In this document: positions 31,873 through 43,800 of the stretch, piece after piece
Layout: every line of letters starts with the position of its first letter
Position numbering within the stretch: position 1 is the stretch's first letter
Source of the DNA: Hellea sp.
GTDB taxonomy: Bacteria; Pseudomonadota; Alphaproteobacteria; Caulobacterales; Maricaulaceae
NCBI GenBank assembly: GCA_020629875.1
Contig: JAHDCL010000006.1
Location: forward strand, 1 to 56,808
Direction of reading: 5' to 3'
DNA: 56,808 nt
Translations under genes and position numbers: made by a program
The notes under the pieces: generated by a model
The model's input: the letters and a program-made list of their open reading frames with translations, nothing else
Told to the model about the DNA's origin: nothing
The model's database searches: none

Positions 31873-33027
31873 ATGAGCAAACAAACTGAATACGATTATC
31901 CAGAGCGCATCATCGAGCCCATGGAGCACCGTCAATTTAAACTCGGCCAAGGAAAAATATCAGCAAGCCTGGCGTGCAGCCTCGGTATTTTGAGCTTTCT
32001 GGCCGTCCTCTGTTTCAAGTTCCCAACTTATTTGACAACAGCTGAACTGCGGGAAACGTATAATCTCACTTTTTTACGCTCGATGCTCCAATATGGCATC
32101 GTTGGTGCCCTTCTCTTTGGCTTACTCACCTTCGTAATCGGAAATTATCGCCGGATAGCGGCGACTGGCATTCTCTTTTGCATTGGAGCTTTGGCAATGG
32201 GCGGACATAGAGTTGAAACCGGGCCCGTCAATGATACTCCCATTGCATTTGGGCTAGATTGGCTCGTATTAGCCTTCATTTTTTCCGCCATTTTATTCAT
32301 ATTTTTGGAGAAGGTCTTCCCAAAATATAAAGAGCAAGCTATTCTAAGACCCGAATGGAAGCTGGATGTCTTCTATTTTGCCTTCAACCACCTGCTCATT
32401 ACCGTTCTGCTTTTAACCGGAAACTTCTTTGTTGCCTCCTATTTTGGCTGGGCGGTCAGCGATACATTCCAGGCTTGGATACAAAGCACGCCAATTTGGG
32501 CCCAAGTGATACTCTTATTACTCTGTGCTGACTTCGTTCTCTATTGGTCTCACCGTACATTTCATGAAGATGAAAAGCTCTGGAAAATTCACGCAGTTCA
32601 TCACTCAGTCGAGCATATGGATTGGATGGCGGGGTCCCGAAATCACGTCATTCAAATGTTCGTCGATCGCTGCCTCGCCATGGTTCCACTTTATCTGTTG
32701 GGTGCAAGTAAAGAGGCCCTTGATATCTACGTGGCAATCGCCGCGTTCCAAGCCGTTTACGTTCATGCGAATGTTCACATCCCAGTCGGGCCTCTGAAAT
32801 ACGTCTTTTGCACCCCGCAATATCATCATTGGCATCATAGCTCCGAGACGCCGGCCATAGATACGAATTATGCAGTTCATCTACCGCTATATGATATGAT
32901 TTTTGGAACTTATCATATGCCTGGTGATAAATGGCCCGCGCATTACGGCACGGTCAGGCGCCTCCCCCGCACATTCTTATCACAACTCTTCTACCCATTT
33001 AAAAGCACCCCGCCCCCGAGCGACTAA
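31873..33027 (+). CDS. Sterol desaturase / fatty acid hydroxylase family membrane protein
   Basis: His boxes SHRTFHEDEKLWKIHAVHHS and QYHHWHHSSE; several TM segments. Confidence 0.88.
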   Translation: MSKQTEYDYPERIIEPMEHRQFKLGQGKISASLACSLGILSFLAVLCFKFPTYLTTAELRETYNLTFLRSMLQYGIVGALLFGLLTFVIGNYRRIAATGILFCIGALAMGGHRVETGPVNDTPIAFGLDWLVLAFIFSAILFIFLEKVFPKYKEQAILRPEWKLDVFYFAFNHLLITVLLLTGNFFVASYFGWAVSDTFQAWIQSTPIWAQVILLLLCADFVLYWSHRTFHEDEKLWKIHAVHHSVEHMDWMAGSRNHVIQMFVDRCLAMVPLYLLGASKEALDIYVAIAAFQAVYVHANVHIPVGPLKYVFCTPQYHHWHHSSETPAIDTNYAVHLPLYDMIFGTYHMPGDKWPAHYGTVRRLPRTFLSQLFYPFKSTPPPSD

Positions 33028-33096
33028 CCTTACCCCTTGATTATCGCGTAAAATCCCTTATCTCTGCGCGGCTTAGGAATTTTGGAACTTACGACA

Positions 33097-33570
33097 ATGC
33101 AAAAATACCCGATGACAGTTGGCGGCCATGCCGCTCTAGAGGCTGAACTGAAAAATCTAAAGTCCGTTGAACGGCCTTACATCATCAATGCAATATCAGT
33201 TGCGCGCGAGCATGGTGATTTATCCGAAAACGCCGAATATCATGCTGCCAAAGAGAAGCAGGGCTTTATTGAAGGTCGCATTCAAGAGCTTGAGTCAAAA
33301 TTATCACTGGCTCAGGTCATCGACACGTCGAAAATGGACGGCGACACCGTAAAGTTCGGCGCGATTGTCAAAATCGTCAATGAAGATACGGATGAGGAAA
33401 GCACTTACCAGATCGTTGGCGAAGATGAGGCTAGCGTTAAAGATGGAAAAGTCTCAATCACTTCACCGATTGCTCGTGCCATGATTTCCAAAGAAATTGG
33501 TGATACGTTTGAAGTCATCGCGCCTGGCGGGTCCAAAGGCTATGAAATCTTGGAAGTTAGCTACAAATAG
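33097..33570 (+). CDS. greA: Transcription elongation factor GreA
   Basis: [62 protein letters not shown]. Confidence 0.97.
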   Translation: MQKYPMTVGGHAALEAELKNLKSVERPYIINAISVAREHGDLSENAEYHAAKEKQGFIEGRIQELESKLSLAQVIDTSKMDGDTVKFGAIVKIVNEDTDEESTYQIVGEDEASVKDGKVSITSPIARAMISKEIGDTFEVIAPGGSKGYEILEVSYK

Positions 33571-34551
33571 ATGGCCAGGGACCCCCTCACCTGTTTCGTC
33601 ATAAGTGACGGACGGCGCGGGATTGAAAATCAGGCTTTGGGACTAGCCGAAGCCGCCAGCCGCTTTCAACCACTCAACATTATTCGGCACACAATTGAAA
33701 ACGGCGCGGCCTTCAAAGCCGCTTCGCCAATATTACAATTCACCATGAAGTCAAATCTGGCCGATTATGGCCTGGAGGGCGCCCCCCCACACATTGCTAT
33801 AGGCTGCGGCCGTCAAGCAATCGCTCCGCTTCTCGCGCTTAAGAAACACCACTCTGAGACATTCACCATCTATGTCCAAGATCCGCGAATGGACCCAAAT
33901 CGTTTTGACCTCGTAGTCGCGCCAGAACATGATAATCTTTCAGGCCGGAATATCGAAAGGATGATTGGCTCGCCCAACCGTTTGACGGAAACCGAACTCA
34001 TCGGACAAATGCTAAGCTTCGCCGACGAGCTCGCAGCGTTGCCGATGCCGCGCGCAGCCATATTAGTTGGCGGCAACTCCAAAACACACAAACTTAGCAA
34101 AGCCGAACATACGACCCACCTGAAAGCGGCGCAGGATTTGTTGGAAAAAGGGTATTCCTTGCTCATCACGACCTCGCGGAGGACGCCTGAATGGGCTTTG
34201 AAAGACTATAAATTGCTCGATTCTGATAATAATAAAGTTTGGGCCTATTCGGGCGAAGGCCCCAACCCCTATTTTGCCTTTCTTGGAGGCGCCGACATTA
34301 TCCTTGTTACAGAGGATAGCACAAACATGCTGACCGAAGCAGCGAGTACAGGAAAGCCTGTTTATACACTGCCCATGCAGGGCAAAGCCGGAAAATTTAA
34401 ACAGCTATATGAGAGCCTGGAAGAACATTGTAATATCCGTCCGTTTGACGGAAATCTAAACTTAGAAAAATATGCGCCCTTGGAAGAAACCCAGCGCATA
34501 GCTCAGCGGTTATGGGCACATTACGAAGCCCGTACCGCTTCAATTAATTAG
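33571..34551 (+). CDS. ELM1-like (mitochondrial fission ELM1 / DUF1022) family protein
   Basis: CFVISDGRRGIENQALGLAEA, PHIAIGCGRQAIAP, VQDPRMDPNRFDLVVAPEHD, VTEDSTNMLTEAASTGKPVY. Confidence 0.85.
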   Translation: MARDPLTCFVISDGRRGIENQALGLAEAASRFQPLNIIRHTIENGAAFKAASPILQFTMKSNLADYGLEGAPPHIAIGCGRQAIAPLLALKKHHSETFTIYVQDPRMDPNRFDLVVAPEHDNLSGRNIERMIGSPNRLTETELIGQMLSFADELAALPMPRAAILVGGNSKTHKLSKAEHTTHLKAAQDLLEKGYSLLITTSRRTPEWALKDYKLLDSDNNKVWAYSGEGPNPYFAFLGGADIILVTEDSTNMLTEAASTGKPVYTLPMQGKAGKFKQLYESLEEHCNIRPFDGNLNLEKYAPLEETQRIAQRLWAHYEARTASIN

Positions 34552-35452
34552 AGCAGCCCTGTCCTTCAGAATCAGTCTTTTTCGCCGTCCAATTCAGCGC
34601 ATTTTTTAGAATTGCGATAGCCTCTTTCACCTCATAAGTCTCATGACCATGGCCCATGGCCGTGAAGACAATTCTAGACTGATTTTCGCCGATACATTTA
34701 GCCCAAATAATCGGGTGGTCCTTAGGCTCGGGTCCCATACGTAAATCGGACACATCCCCATATACATTATTCACCGGACTGTAGGTACTCTCGTCAAGCC
34801 CTGCTAGAACTACGAACTCATCGCCAGGCGGCGCTTCAAAAGTGTACCATTCATCACTCACTCTAAACTCTGATCCGATACCAGCCATAACGGGATGCGT
34901 TTGATTTAAAACCTCCACCCGCGCCATTTGGAATTGCGGATCCATGGGGTGACTGACAAAAGTCGCACCCAACATATCGTTGTGATAAAAGTCCCAATCT
35001 TGATGGGAGGCATCACCCGCGCCATGAATGAGAACGGCCCCTTTACCTTGCGCTAACCATGCCTCAAAAGCCGCCTCTTGCGTGGGGGTTAAGGCATCAC
35101 CTGTCATATTGTTGAAAACAACAACATCAAATTTTGCGAGCTCTTTTGCGTTGAAAATGGCACTATGAGACGTTGTAAAGTACCCCAGCCCCATATCCTT
35201 GGCGATTTTCATAATTGCCAAATCCGCTCCGGCAATCCCTTCTTCATGTCGCCAGTCTCGAGTTTCAGAAAAGATCAAAATAGAGGGCGTGGGAACATAG
35301 TCAAAATAACGCCCGGTTGTCGGCGGAGCTTCAAATGTTGGTCCCGTTACAGCGTCAGCCTTGCCGTCATTTTCGAGAGGCGCTTTAGCCGCGGAACATC
35401 CCATCATAACAGCTGAAAAAACAATAAAGGCAAGCGCGGAAAAATATTTCAT
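34544..35452 (-). CDS. ThuA-like domain lipoprotein
   Basis: SILIFSETRDWRHEEGIAGADLAIMKIAKDMGLGYFTTSHSAIF, GKGAVLIHGAGDASHQDWDFY; lipobox VMMGCSA. Confidence 0.82.
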   Translation of the reverse strand: MKYFSALAFIVFSAVMMGCSAAKAPLENDGKADAVTGPTFEAPPTTGRYFDYVPTPSILIFSETRDWRHEEGIAGADLAIMKIAKDMGLGYFTTSHSAIFNAKELAKFDVVVFNNMTGDALTPTQEAAFEAWLAQGKGAVLIHGAGDASHQDWDFYHNDMLGATFVSHPMDPQFQMARVEVLNQTHPVMAGIGSEFRVSDEWYTFEAPPGDEFVVLAGLDESTYSPVNNVYGDVSDLRMGPEPKDHPIIWAKCIGENQSRIVFTAMGHGHETYEVKEAIAILKNALNWTAKKTDSEGQGCSN

Positions 35453-35560
35453 ATTTCTGCTTAACCTAGCTTATTGTCATACACAATGTTGTGTTTGACG
35501 CTTATTGCGAATCTAGCTCTGTGTCCCTATGTGTGAGGGACAGAATTTACGAGAGTTTCC

Positions 35561-36523
35561 ATGCCAGATACAACACACCATAAAGTTATTATCATCGGGT
35601 CGGGCCCAGCCGGCTACACCGCGGCCGTTTACGCTGCTCGGGCGATGTTAGAGCCAGCGATTATTGCGGGCCTACAACCGGGTGGTCAGCTGACAATTAC
35701 AACCGAAGTCGAAAACTACCCTGGATTTCCCGAAATCCAGGGTCCTGAATTGATGGAAAAATTCAAAGAGCACGCGTTGAAATTTGGCACGAGTTTCTAC
35801 GAAGATACTATCATCGATGTAGATTTTACCACACGCCCTTTTAAGATGATGGGAGACAGCGGAACGACCTATACATCAGATGCCGTCATCATTGCCACCG
35901 GTGCTCAGGCGAAATGGTTAGGCCTGCCAACTGAAGAAAAGTTCCAAGGATTTGGCGTTTCAGCATGCGCCACGTGCGATGGCTTTTTCTATCGCAATAA
36001 GGAAGTCGTCGTCGTGGGCGGCGGTAACACTGCTGTCGAAGAAGCTCTCTTCCTGACGAATTTCGCCTCACGCGTGACTCTGGTTCATCGCCGCGACAGC
36101 CTGCGTGCTGAAAAGATTTTACAACACCGCCTGCTTAATCATGACAAAGTAGAGGTCCTTTGGGATACAACACTTGAGGAAATTTTGGGCGATGAAAATC
36201 CACTCGGAGTTACGGGCGTTCGATTGAAAAATGTGAAGTCGGGTGAAGTCTTTGACCGTGAAACACATGGTGTTTTCATTGCCATTGGACACAAACCTGC
36301 GACTGAAGTTTTCAAAGGCCACGTCGAAATGAATGAAGGCGGATACATTACTACCGCGCCAGACAGCACCGCGACAAATATCCCGGGCGTGTTTGCCGCG
36401 GGTGACGTTTCTGATGAGACCTATCGTCAAGCTGTTACAGCCGCAGGCCTAGGCTGCATGGGCGCTCTCGAATCTGAGCGTTTCCTGACAGAGCAAGCGG
36501 CTATGGCTGAAGCAGCAGAATAG
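35561..36523 (+). CDS. trxB: Thioredoxin-disulfide reductase
   Basis: [54 protein letters not shown]. Confidence 0.97.
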   Translation: MPDTTHHKVIIIGSGPAGYTAAVYAARAMLEPAIIAGLQPGGQLTITTEVENYPGFPEIQGPELMEKFKEHALKFGTSFYEDTIIDVDFTTRPFKMMGDSGTTYTSDAVIIATGAQAKWLGLPTEEKFQGFGVSACATCDGFFYRNKEVVVVGGGNTAVEEALFLTNFASRVTLVHRRDSLRAEKILQHRLLNHDKVEVLWDTTLEEILGDENPLGVTGVRLKNVKSGEVFDRETHGVFIAIGHKPATEVFKGHVEMNEGGYITTAPDSTATNIPGVFAAGDVSDETYRQAVTAAGLGCMGALESERFLTEQAAMAEAAE

Positions 36524-37425
36524 TGGACACACTCGATTGGGATAAGGTCAAAACCTTTCACGCAGCGGCCGAGACAGGTTCTCTCACCGCCGCGGCAGAG
36601 CTTTTGAAAATATCCCAGTCAGCCGTCTCGCGGCAGATTACGGCCCTAGAGGAGAGCCTGGATACTCCCCTCTTTCACAGACATGCTCGGGGCCTGACCC
36701 TTACTGAACAGGGGCGAATTCTCTATAACACCGCACACGAAATGGCGCATAAAGTTGCGCTGGCACAAGCCTCAGTTATAGATAGCCGTAACAAACCTCA
36801 AGGCACCTTAAGGGTCTCTTCTCCAATCTCATTGGGGGCAAATTGGCTAACATCAGTATTACCCGAATTTATTGAGGCTTATCCTGAAATTGACGTGCAG
36901 CTTATCCTCGAAGATGAGGAACACGACCTCTCCGCCTTTGACGTAGACGTAGCGCTTCGCCCATGGCCCTCCACCCAAGGCGACGTCATTGAGCGAAAGC
37001 TAGGGTCAATTTCGCAAAGCCTTTATGCTTCCCATGCGTATCTGGCAAATTACGGCGCCCCAACATCCGCAGAAGATTTAGACAACCATAAGATTATCGC
37101 CTTTGGAGACCTCATCCCGAAACGCCTCCATAGTGCGAATTGGGTTTTAAAGGCCGGCCGAAACGGAACGCCCAGAGAGCCGGTTTTGTGTGTGAATAAC
37201 CTGCATGGTATCATGCGCGCCGCTGAGGCTGGTATTGGGCTCGCCGGCATCCCCGACTATATGACTGCGCTCTCACGAAGGCTTGTTCGCATTTTACCGC
37301 AGGTCAAAGGCGAGTCTTTTGACGTCTTTTTTGTTTACCCGAGCGAGCTTAGAGGGTCGGTTAAAGCGAAGGTTTTCCGTGAATTTTTAATGCGCGTGAC
37401 CAAAAACTGGCAGTCTGAGGACTAA
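36523..37425 (+). CDS. LysR family transcriptional regulator
   Basis: DWDKVKTFHAAAETGSLTAAAELLKISQSAVSRQITALEESL; GTG start overlaps trxB stop by 1 nt. Confidence 0.92.
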   Translation: MDTLDWDKVKTFHAAAETGSLTAAAELLKISQSAVSRQITALEESLDTPLFHRHARGLTLTEQGRILYNTAHEMAHKVALAQASVIDSRNKPQGTLRVSSPISLGANWLTSVLPEFIEAYPEIDVQLILEDEEHDLSAFDVDVALRPWPSTQGDVIERKLGSISQSLYASHAYLANYGAPTSAEDLDNHKIIAFGDLIPKRLHSANWVLKAGRNGTPREPVLCVNNLHGIMRAAEAGIGLAGIPDYMTALSRRLVRILPQVKGESFDVFFVYPSELRGSVKAKVFREFLMRVTKNWQSED

Positions 37426-37530
37426 TTAATCGCTAAAAGGCCTCAAAACCGCCCCAGCTATGCAAAAACGCATAGGTAGTCTGCTGTTCTATCTGTTCTT
37501 ATTTCCCATCAGCTCCCCTATTTAGAGTTC

Positions 37531-37654
37531 ACAAGACAAGCAAGCGTCCTCCCCTTTAGTTTCCTTGTCTTCTTATACCGCGAACAATTCCTCCCCGAAT
37601 GTTCTGCGAAGACTTTAGCCGGGCCCGGATATTCCGAGAGCCCGGCTTTTTTTT
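37531..37654 (+). ncRNA. Candidate CCUCCCC-loop trans-acting sRNA (anti-SD / alpha-r14 / CcsR-like architecture)
   Basis: Hairpin 1 stem AAGACAAG/CTTGTCTT (37533-37540 / 37564-37571) with CCTCCCC in loop (37548-37554); hairpin 2 CGC-GAACA/TGTTC-(T)-GCG (37579-37608) with CCTCCCC loop (37590-37596); terminator 37618-37654. Confidence 0.7.
37618..37654 (+). terminator. Strong intrinsic terminator
   Basis: GCCGGGC ... GCCCGGC with inner CGGA/TCCG, followed by T8. Confidence 0.93.
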
Positions 37655-37700
37655 GGGTTTTGTTAACCCCTGCTAGATACTCAAGGCTACGCGGCATTTT

Positions 37701-40190
37701 ATGCCTGCGGTGATGTTGGGGAATCCAATGGGAGATAAAATCGGAAGAGCGCTACCAGCTATCGACACAGCTGTCGATACCGGTCTCTATCGTCATAACA
37801 TTGCCCCAGGTCAGGACGGGCTCTTTTTGCGTGCCCTTTGCGATGCCCTAGATGTCGGCGTTAGCATCCTAGACGAAAATTTGGACTATCAGTTCATCAG
37901 CGATGCGGTTTTTCGCGACCTGGGTATGAAGCACGGTGAGCTCTCAATCGGAGACAGCTTAAGCAAATGTCATGAATTGATGATGGCAAAGGGTCTGCTA
38001 ACCCCCGAACTATTGGAACAGAACAAACTATCTGCCGAGGAACAAAGAGCCCATATTGAAAATCATGAGGAAGATCTCCCGACGATTGTCAGGCTAGGCA
38101 ACGGAACAACGCACAAATTCATCCGTAAAACCCTCCCAAATGGGTTCACTGTTTCAATGTCCTACGACATTAGCGAGCTCGTAGAGAAGGACAGAATCTT
38201 AGACGAAGCCTTAGCATTGGGGAATGCAGGATATTGGACCTACGACTTCACAACCAAGGAATATTATCTAAGCCATTCGCTAAGGAATAATTTTTCCAAA
38301 GAAGATCAAGCTAAAATTTCGACGCTAGGTATATTGGCTATCGTTCACAAAGAAGACAGGCATCTTTTCAGGGAGGCCATGAAACGTCTAAGCAAAACAA
38401 ATGATACTTTCGAAGTAACCTGTCGATCAAATACGAAAGACGGAGAAGAGCGCTGGAGCCAAACAACAGGGCAAATCATTCGAGGCCCAAAGGGCAGGCC
38501 ACAACGGTTACGCGCTTTTGTGAAAGACGTAACGCGAGATCGTCACCAAGCTAAGGAATTGGAGCGTGCAAAAGACGAAGCCATCGCCGCCTCCCACGCA
38601 AAATCTGAGTTTTTGGCAAATATGAGTCATGAAATCAGGACACCGATGAATGGTATTCTGGGCATGGCAGAGCTTTTGGCAAATTCCGAAATTAGTGAAC
38701 GGCAACGCGATTTTGTGAACGTCATTAATAGCTCAGCAAGCGCACTTCTGACGATTATCAATGACATTTTAGATTTCTCCAAAATCGAGGCAGACGCCTT
38801 TGAATTGGACCCCATGCCCTTTAATTTGAAGAACTGCATCAATGATGTCTCGTCGATGCTGACCTCTCAGGCTTGTGATAAGGGTCTCGAACTCATCATA
38901 AACTACCCCCCCGAATTTAATACAAACTTCATCGGCGATGAAGGGCGGCTACGTCAGGTCATGACTAATCTTGTTGGAAACGCTATCAAATTTACCGAAG
39001 CAGGACACATCGTCACAAATGTGGAAGTGGGCAGCCCCCGAAATGGGACAGCTTTTGTCACCATCAGTGTTACAGATACCGGCATTGGCATAGAACCCGA
39101 AAAGATAGATCAAGTCTTTAATAAATTCACACAGGCCGACGGCAGCACAACGCGAGTATATGGCGGAACAGGTCTTGGCCTTTCAATTTCAAAAGCCATT
39201 ATTGAGATGATGGATGGGCGCCTCACCGTAAGCTCGGAACTCGGAAAGGGCTCCACCTTTACCGCTCAGATTCCGATGAAGATAGATAACGCCGCGGTTG
39301 AGAGAGTCTTCGACACATCAATCCTTCACGGTAAAGAAGCGCTCATAGTTGATGACATTGCTGTTAACCGACAACTTTTGACTGAACAATTAGCAAATTG
39401 GGGCATTAAATCTGATACCGTCAAAGACGGCATTGAGGCCATTACACAGCTCAAAAACAGCGCAGCTGATGGGCGCTATTATGACCTTATTCTGCTCGAC
39501 TTCCTCATGCCTGGAATGAACGGAAAAGAGTTTGCGACGATTATATCTGAAACAGAGGACCTCGGCTCCCCGCCTATCGTCATGTTGTCATCATGCGATC
39601 AACCCGTTTCAAGCCAGGAACTGAATAAAATCGGCATTCACTCCTATTTAGTGAAGCCCGCCCGGGAGGCTCGGCTCTACGAAGCTTTGGTGAGCACATT
39701 GAGTGCTAAGGAAGATATCTCACCAGCGCCCGAAAAGCAATCATTTGTGCAAAAATCCGCGGTGAGTTCCACCCGAGTAAAAACCGAAATTCTTGTTGCC
39801 GAAGATTTCCCCCTCAACCGCGATGTGGTTAGCCTGATGCTCGCAGACACCGAGTATAAACCCGTCTTCGCGACCAACGGCCTGGAGGCTGTAAAAATCT
39901 ACAAAGAAGCGCCAGACCGCTTCCCAATCATAATTATGGATGTCTCCATGCCTGTCATGGACGGACACGAAGCGACCTCTCTGATACAGCAGTTTGAACG
40001 AGACAATGACATTTCCCAAAAACCTATCATTGCGCTCACCGGACATGCTTTAAAGAATGACCGCGATGAATGCCTAGAAGCCGGAATGTGCGATTATCTG
40101 AGCAAACCCGTTAAGCAGTCCGAACTTTTGGAGAAACTAGAACTTTGGCTTAATGGTTCAAAGTCAGCGAAAGACTGCAGAGCTGGTTAA
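37701..40190 (+). CDS. Hybrid sensor histidine kinase with two receiver domains
   Basis: [42 protein letters not shown]1 LILLDFLMPGMNG, REC2 IIIMDVSMPVMDGHEA. Confidence 0.93.
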   Translation: MPAVMLGNPMGDKIGRALPAIDTAVDTGLYRHNIAPGQDGLFLRALCDALDVGVSILDENLDYQFISDAVFRDLGMKHGELSIGDSLSKCHELMMAKGLLTPELLEQNKLSAEEQRAHIENHEEDLPTIVRLGNGTTHKFIRKTLPNGFTVSMSYDISELVEKDRILDEALALGNAGYWTYDFTTKEYYLSHSLRNNFSKEDQAKISTLGILAIVHKEDRHLFREAMKRLSKTNDTFEVTCRSNTKDGEERWSQTTGQIIRGPKGRPQRLRAFVKDVTRDRHQAKELERAKDEAIAASHAKSEFLANMSHEIRTPMNGILGMAELLANSEISERQRDFVNVINSSASALLTIINDILDFSKIEADAFELDPMPFNLKNCINDVSSMLTSQACDKGLELIINYPPEFNTNFIGDEGRLRQVMTNLVGNAIKFTEAGHIVTNVEVGSPRNGTAFVTISVTDTGIGIEPEKIDQVFNKFTQADGSTTRVYGGTGLGLSISKAIIEMMDGRLTVSSELGKGSTFTAQIPMKIDNAAVERVFDTSILHGKEALIVDDIAVNRQLLTEQLANWGIKSDTVKDGIEAITQLKNSAADGRYYDLILLDFLMPGMNGKEFATIISETEDLGSPPIVMLSSCDQPVSSQELNKIGIHSYLVKPAREARLYEALVSTLSAKEDISPAPEKQSFVQKSAVSSTRVKTEILVAEDFPLNRDVVSLMLADTEYKPVFATNGLEAVKIYKEAPDRFPIIIMDVSMPVMDGHEATSLIQQFERDNDISQKPIIALTGHALKNDRDECLEAGMCDYLSKPVKQSELLEKLELWLNGSKSAKDCRAG

Positions 40191-40654
40191 CTCGCGGTCG
40201 CACGCAGCATCCAAGCCGTCTTCTCATGCAATGTCACACGCGGCGCGACAACATCAGCTGTCGCATCGTCTCCCACCTCTTCAGCCACACGTAGGACTTC
40301 GCGAGCGGTCTTGGCGACCTGCTCATGGCCCTTGGCGAGGTTTTTGACCATGTCTTCCCAAGAAGGCTCTGAGCTTTCTTCCGCGATTGATGAAAGCTTG
40401 GACATCGCCCCGTATGACGCAGGCGCGTAATAGCCCAATGCCCGAATACGTTCGGCCAAATCATCCACCGCGGTCCACATTTCAGTATACTGTTCCATGA
40501 ACTGAATATGCAGCTGCTGGAAATGCGGTCCCTCCACATTCCAATGATAACCATGCGTTTTCAGGTACAGCGTATAAGTGTCCGCCATGAGGCGAGAAAC
40601 AGCCTGTGCGGATTTCTCTCGGTCAGCTTTTTGAATGCCAATATTGATATCCAT
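40187..40654 (-). CDS. dps: Dps family DNA-binding ferritin-like protein
   Basis: LMADTYTLYLKTHGYHWNVEGPHFQQLHIQFMEQYTEMWTAVDDLAERIRALG. Confidence 0.93.
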   Translation of the reverse strand: MDINIGIQKADREKSAQAVSRLMADTYTLYLKTHGYHWNVEGPHFQQLHIQFMEQYTEMWTAVDDLAERIRALGYYAPASYGAMSKLSSIAEESSEPSWEDMVKNLAKGHEQVAKTAREVLRVAEEVGDDATADVVAPRVTLHEKTAWMLRATAS

Positions 40655-40680
40655 TTGTGTCTCCTATGTTCCACATTTTT

Positions 40681-40729
40681 AATATAGGGTCACAACTCCG
40701 ATAAACAAATTGATAGTTTCAATGTTTAT
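40681..40729 (-). promoter_or_regulatory. dps promoter with overlapping dyad operator (possible OxyR/LysR-type site)
   Basis: Reverse strand TTGTTT-N16-TATATT (-35 at 40703-40708, -10 at 40681-40686); dyad ATAAACA...TGTTTAT (40701-40729) with inner ATTGA-TAGTT-TCAAT. Confidence 0.45.
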
Positions 40730-40747
40730 AATAGGCAGGGCCTAATG

Positions 40748-42770
<2,023 letters not shown>

Positions 42771-43331
42771 TTAATTAAAGGCCCTAAAATATTGTTCCGT
42801 CAAAATACCGTCCAGACGTTGATCGTACTTATCCGTTGGCAGGCTTGCCGCTTCTTGCGCAGCATAGGCAATACCGCAAGCAAAAACCTCGGCCTTCTCT
42901 TTAAGGGTCGCCAAGGTACGGTCATAAAACCCGCCGCCATAGCCCAGCCGCTCTCCATAATTTGTGAAGGCCAAAAGCGGAACCAGAACGAGGTCAGGTT
43001 TCACTTTGCCCTTTTCAGGATAAGGCTCTCGCGTCCCATATGGCCCAGCCTTTAAGTCATCAAAGGGAGTCCAGCGTCGAAAAATGAGCGGGTATCCTTT
43101 GCGGGGTGTACAAGGCAAGGCAAGCTTATGCCCCTGCGCGTGGCAGGCTCGCAAAAGAGGTCGAATGTCCAGCTCGCCCGATAAAGGCCAGTAACCCCCT
43201 ATCACGCATCCTTTAAAAATATGGGCAGGCACATGTTCCAAAAGTTGCACAGCCCCCAGTGCATTATCGGCCTCCGCGCGCCTCTGTTTGGCTTGCAGCC
43301 GGGCGCGCATTTTTTGGGTTTTGATGTCCAT
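42771..43331 (-). CDS. 5-formyltetrahydrofolate cyclo-ligase
   Basis: GYWPLSGELDIRPLLRACHAQGHKLALPC, PDLVLVPLLAFTNYGERLGYGGGFYDRTL; start MDIKTQKMRARL. Confidence 0.92.
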   Translation of the reverse strand: MDIKTQKMRARLQAKQRRAEADNALGAVQLLEHVPAHIFKGCVIGGYWPLSGELDIRPLLRACHAQGHKLALPCTPRKGYPLIFRRWTPFDDLKAGPYGTREPYPEKGKVKPDLVLVPLLAFTNYGERLGYGGGFYDRTLATLKEKAEVFACGIAYAAQEAASLPTDKYDQRLDGILTEQYFRAFN

Positions 43332-43800
43332 GGAATATAAATGCCACGTAGAGAGAAAGAAGGGAAATGATAATCTCCACGGCAAATGTCCAGTGCGTTA
43401 GGAAAGACAAATACCATTTTGAATGGGTCGCAGGAACGGTAACGAGACTAAACCCTTGGTTTGAGAAAGGCCAAAGCCATTCAATCGCCCCCGCCATGCT
43501 GTCCAATACAAGATGTGAAAGCACAGTCGCGAAAAAGACGAGTGGTAATTTTCCAAACGGTCTTCGTAAAATCTTTAAAATAATGAGCCAGCCCAAAATA
43601 ATGAACCCCCAAACTCCGGGAATATGGGTCCAATAATCGTGATGGTGCCGCTGATGATTATCCAAGAGATAAAATCGAATGAGATCAAGGTCTGGAAATA
43701 TTGCGCCAAGGGTGGCTACTATCAGGACGGGGACTGTAAGCTTACGACGGATTATGAGCTTCGACAAAGCTAGACCAACAGGAATATGAGCTAAGAACAT
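43264..43800 (-). CDS. Membrane-bound metal-dependent hydrolase (YdjM-like)
   Basis: MFLAHIPVGLALSKLI, LGAIFPDLDLI, HHHDYWTHIPG, LSHLVLDSMAGAIEWLWPFS; 3' end overlaps start region of the cyclo-ligase. Confidence 0.8.
   Translation of the reverse strand: MFLAHIPVGLALSKLIIRRKLTVPVLIVATLGAIFPDLDLIRFYLLDNHQRHHHDYWTHIPGVWGFIILGWLIILKILRRPFGKLPLVFFATVLSHLVLDSMAGAIEWLWPFSNQGFSLVTVPATHSKWYLSFLTHWTFAVEIIISLLSLYVAFIFHGHQNPKNARPAASQTEARGGR

Noticed and set aside
37436-37530. CTATGC-AAAAAC-GCATAG hairpin (about 37458-37475) as part of the sRNA
   Set aside because: Lies upstream of the best TSS guess and has no T-run; may belong to the lysR 3' region, so not included in the sRNA call
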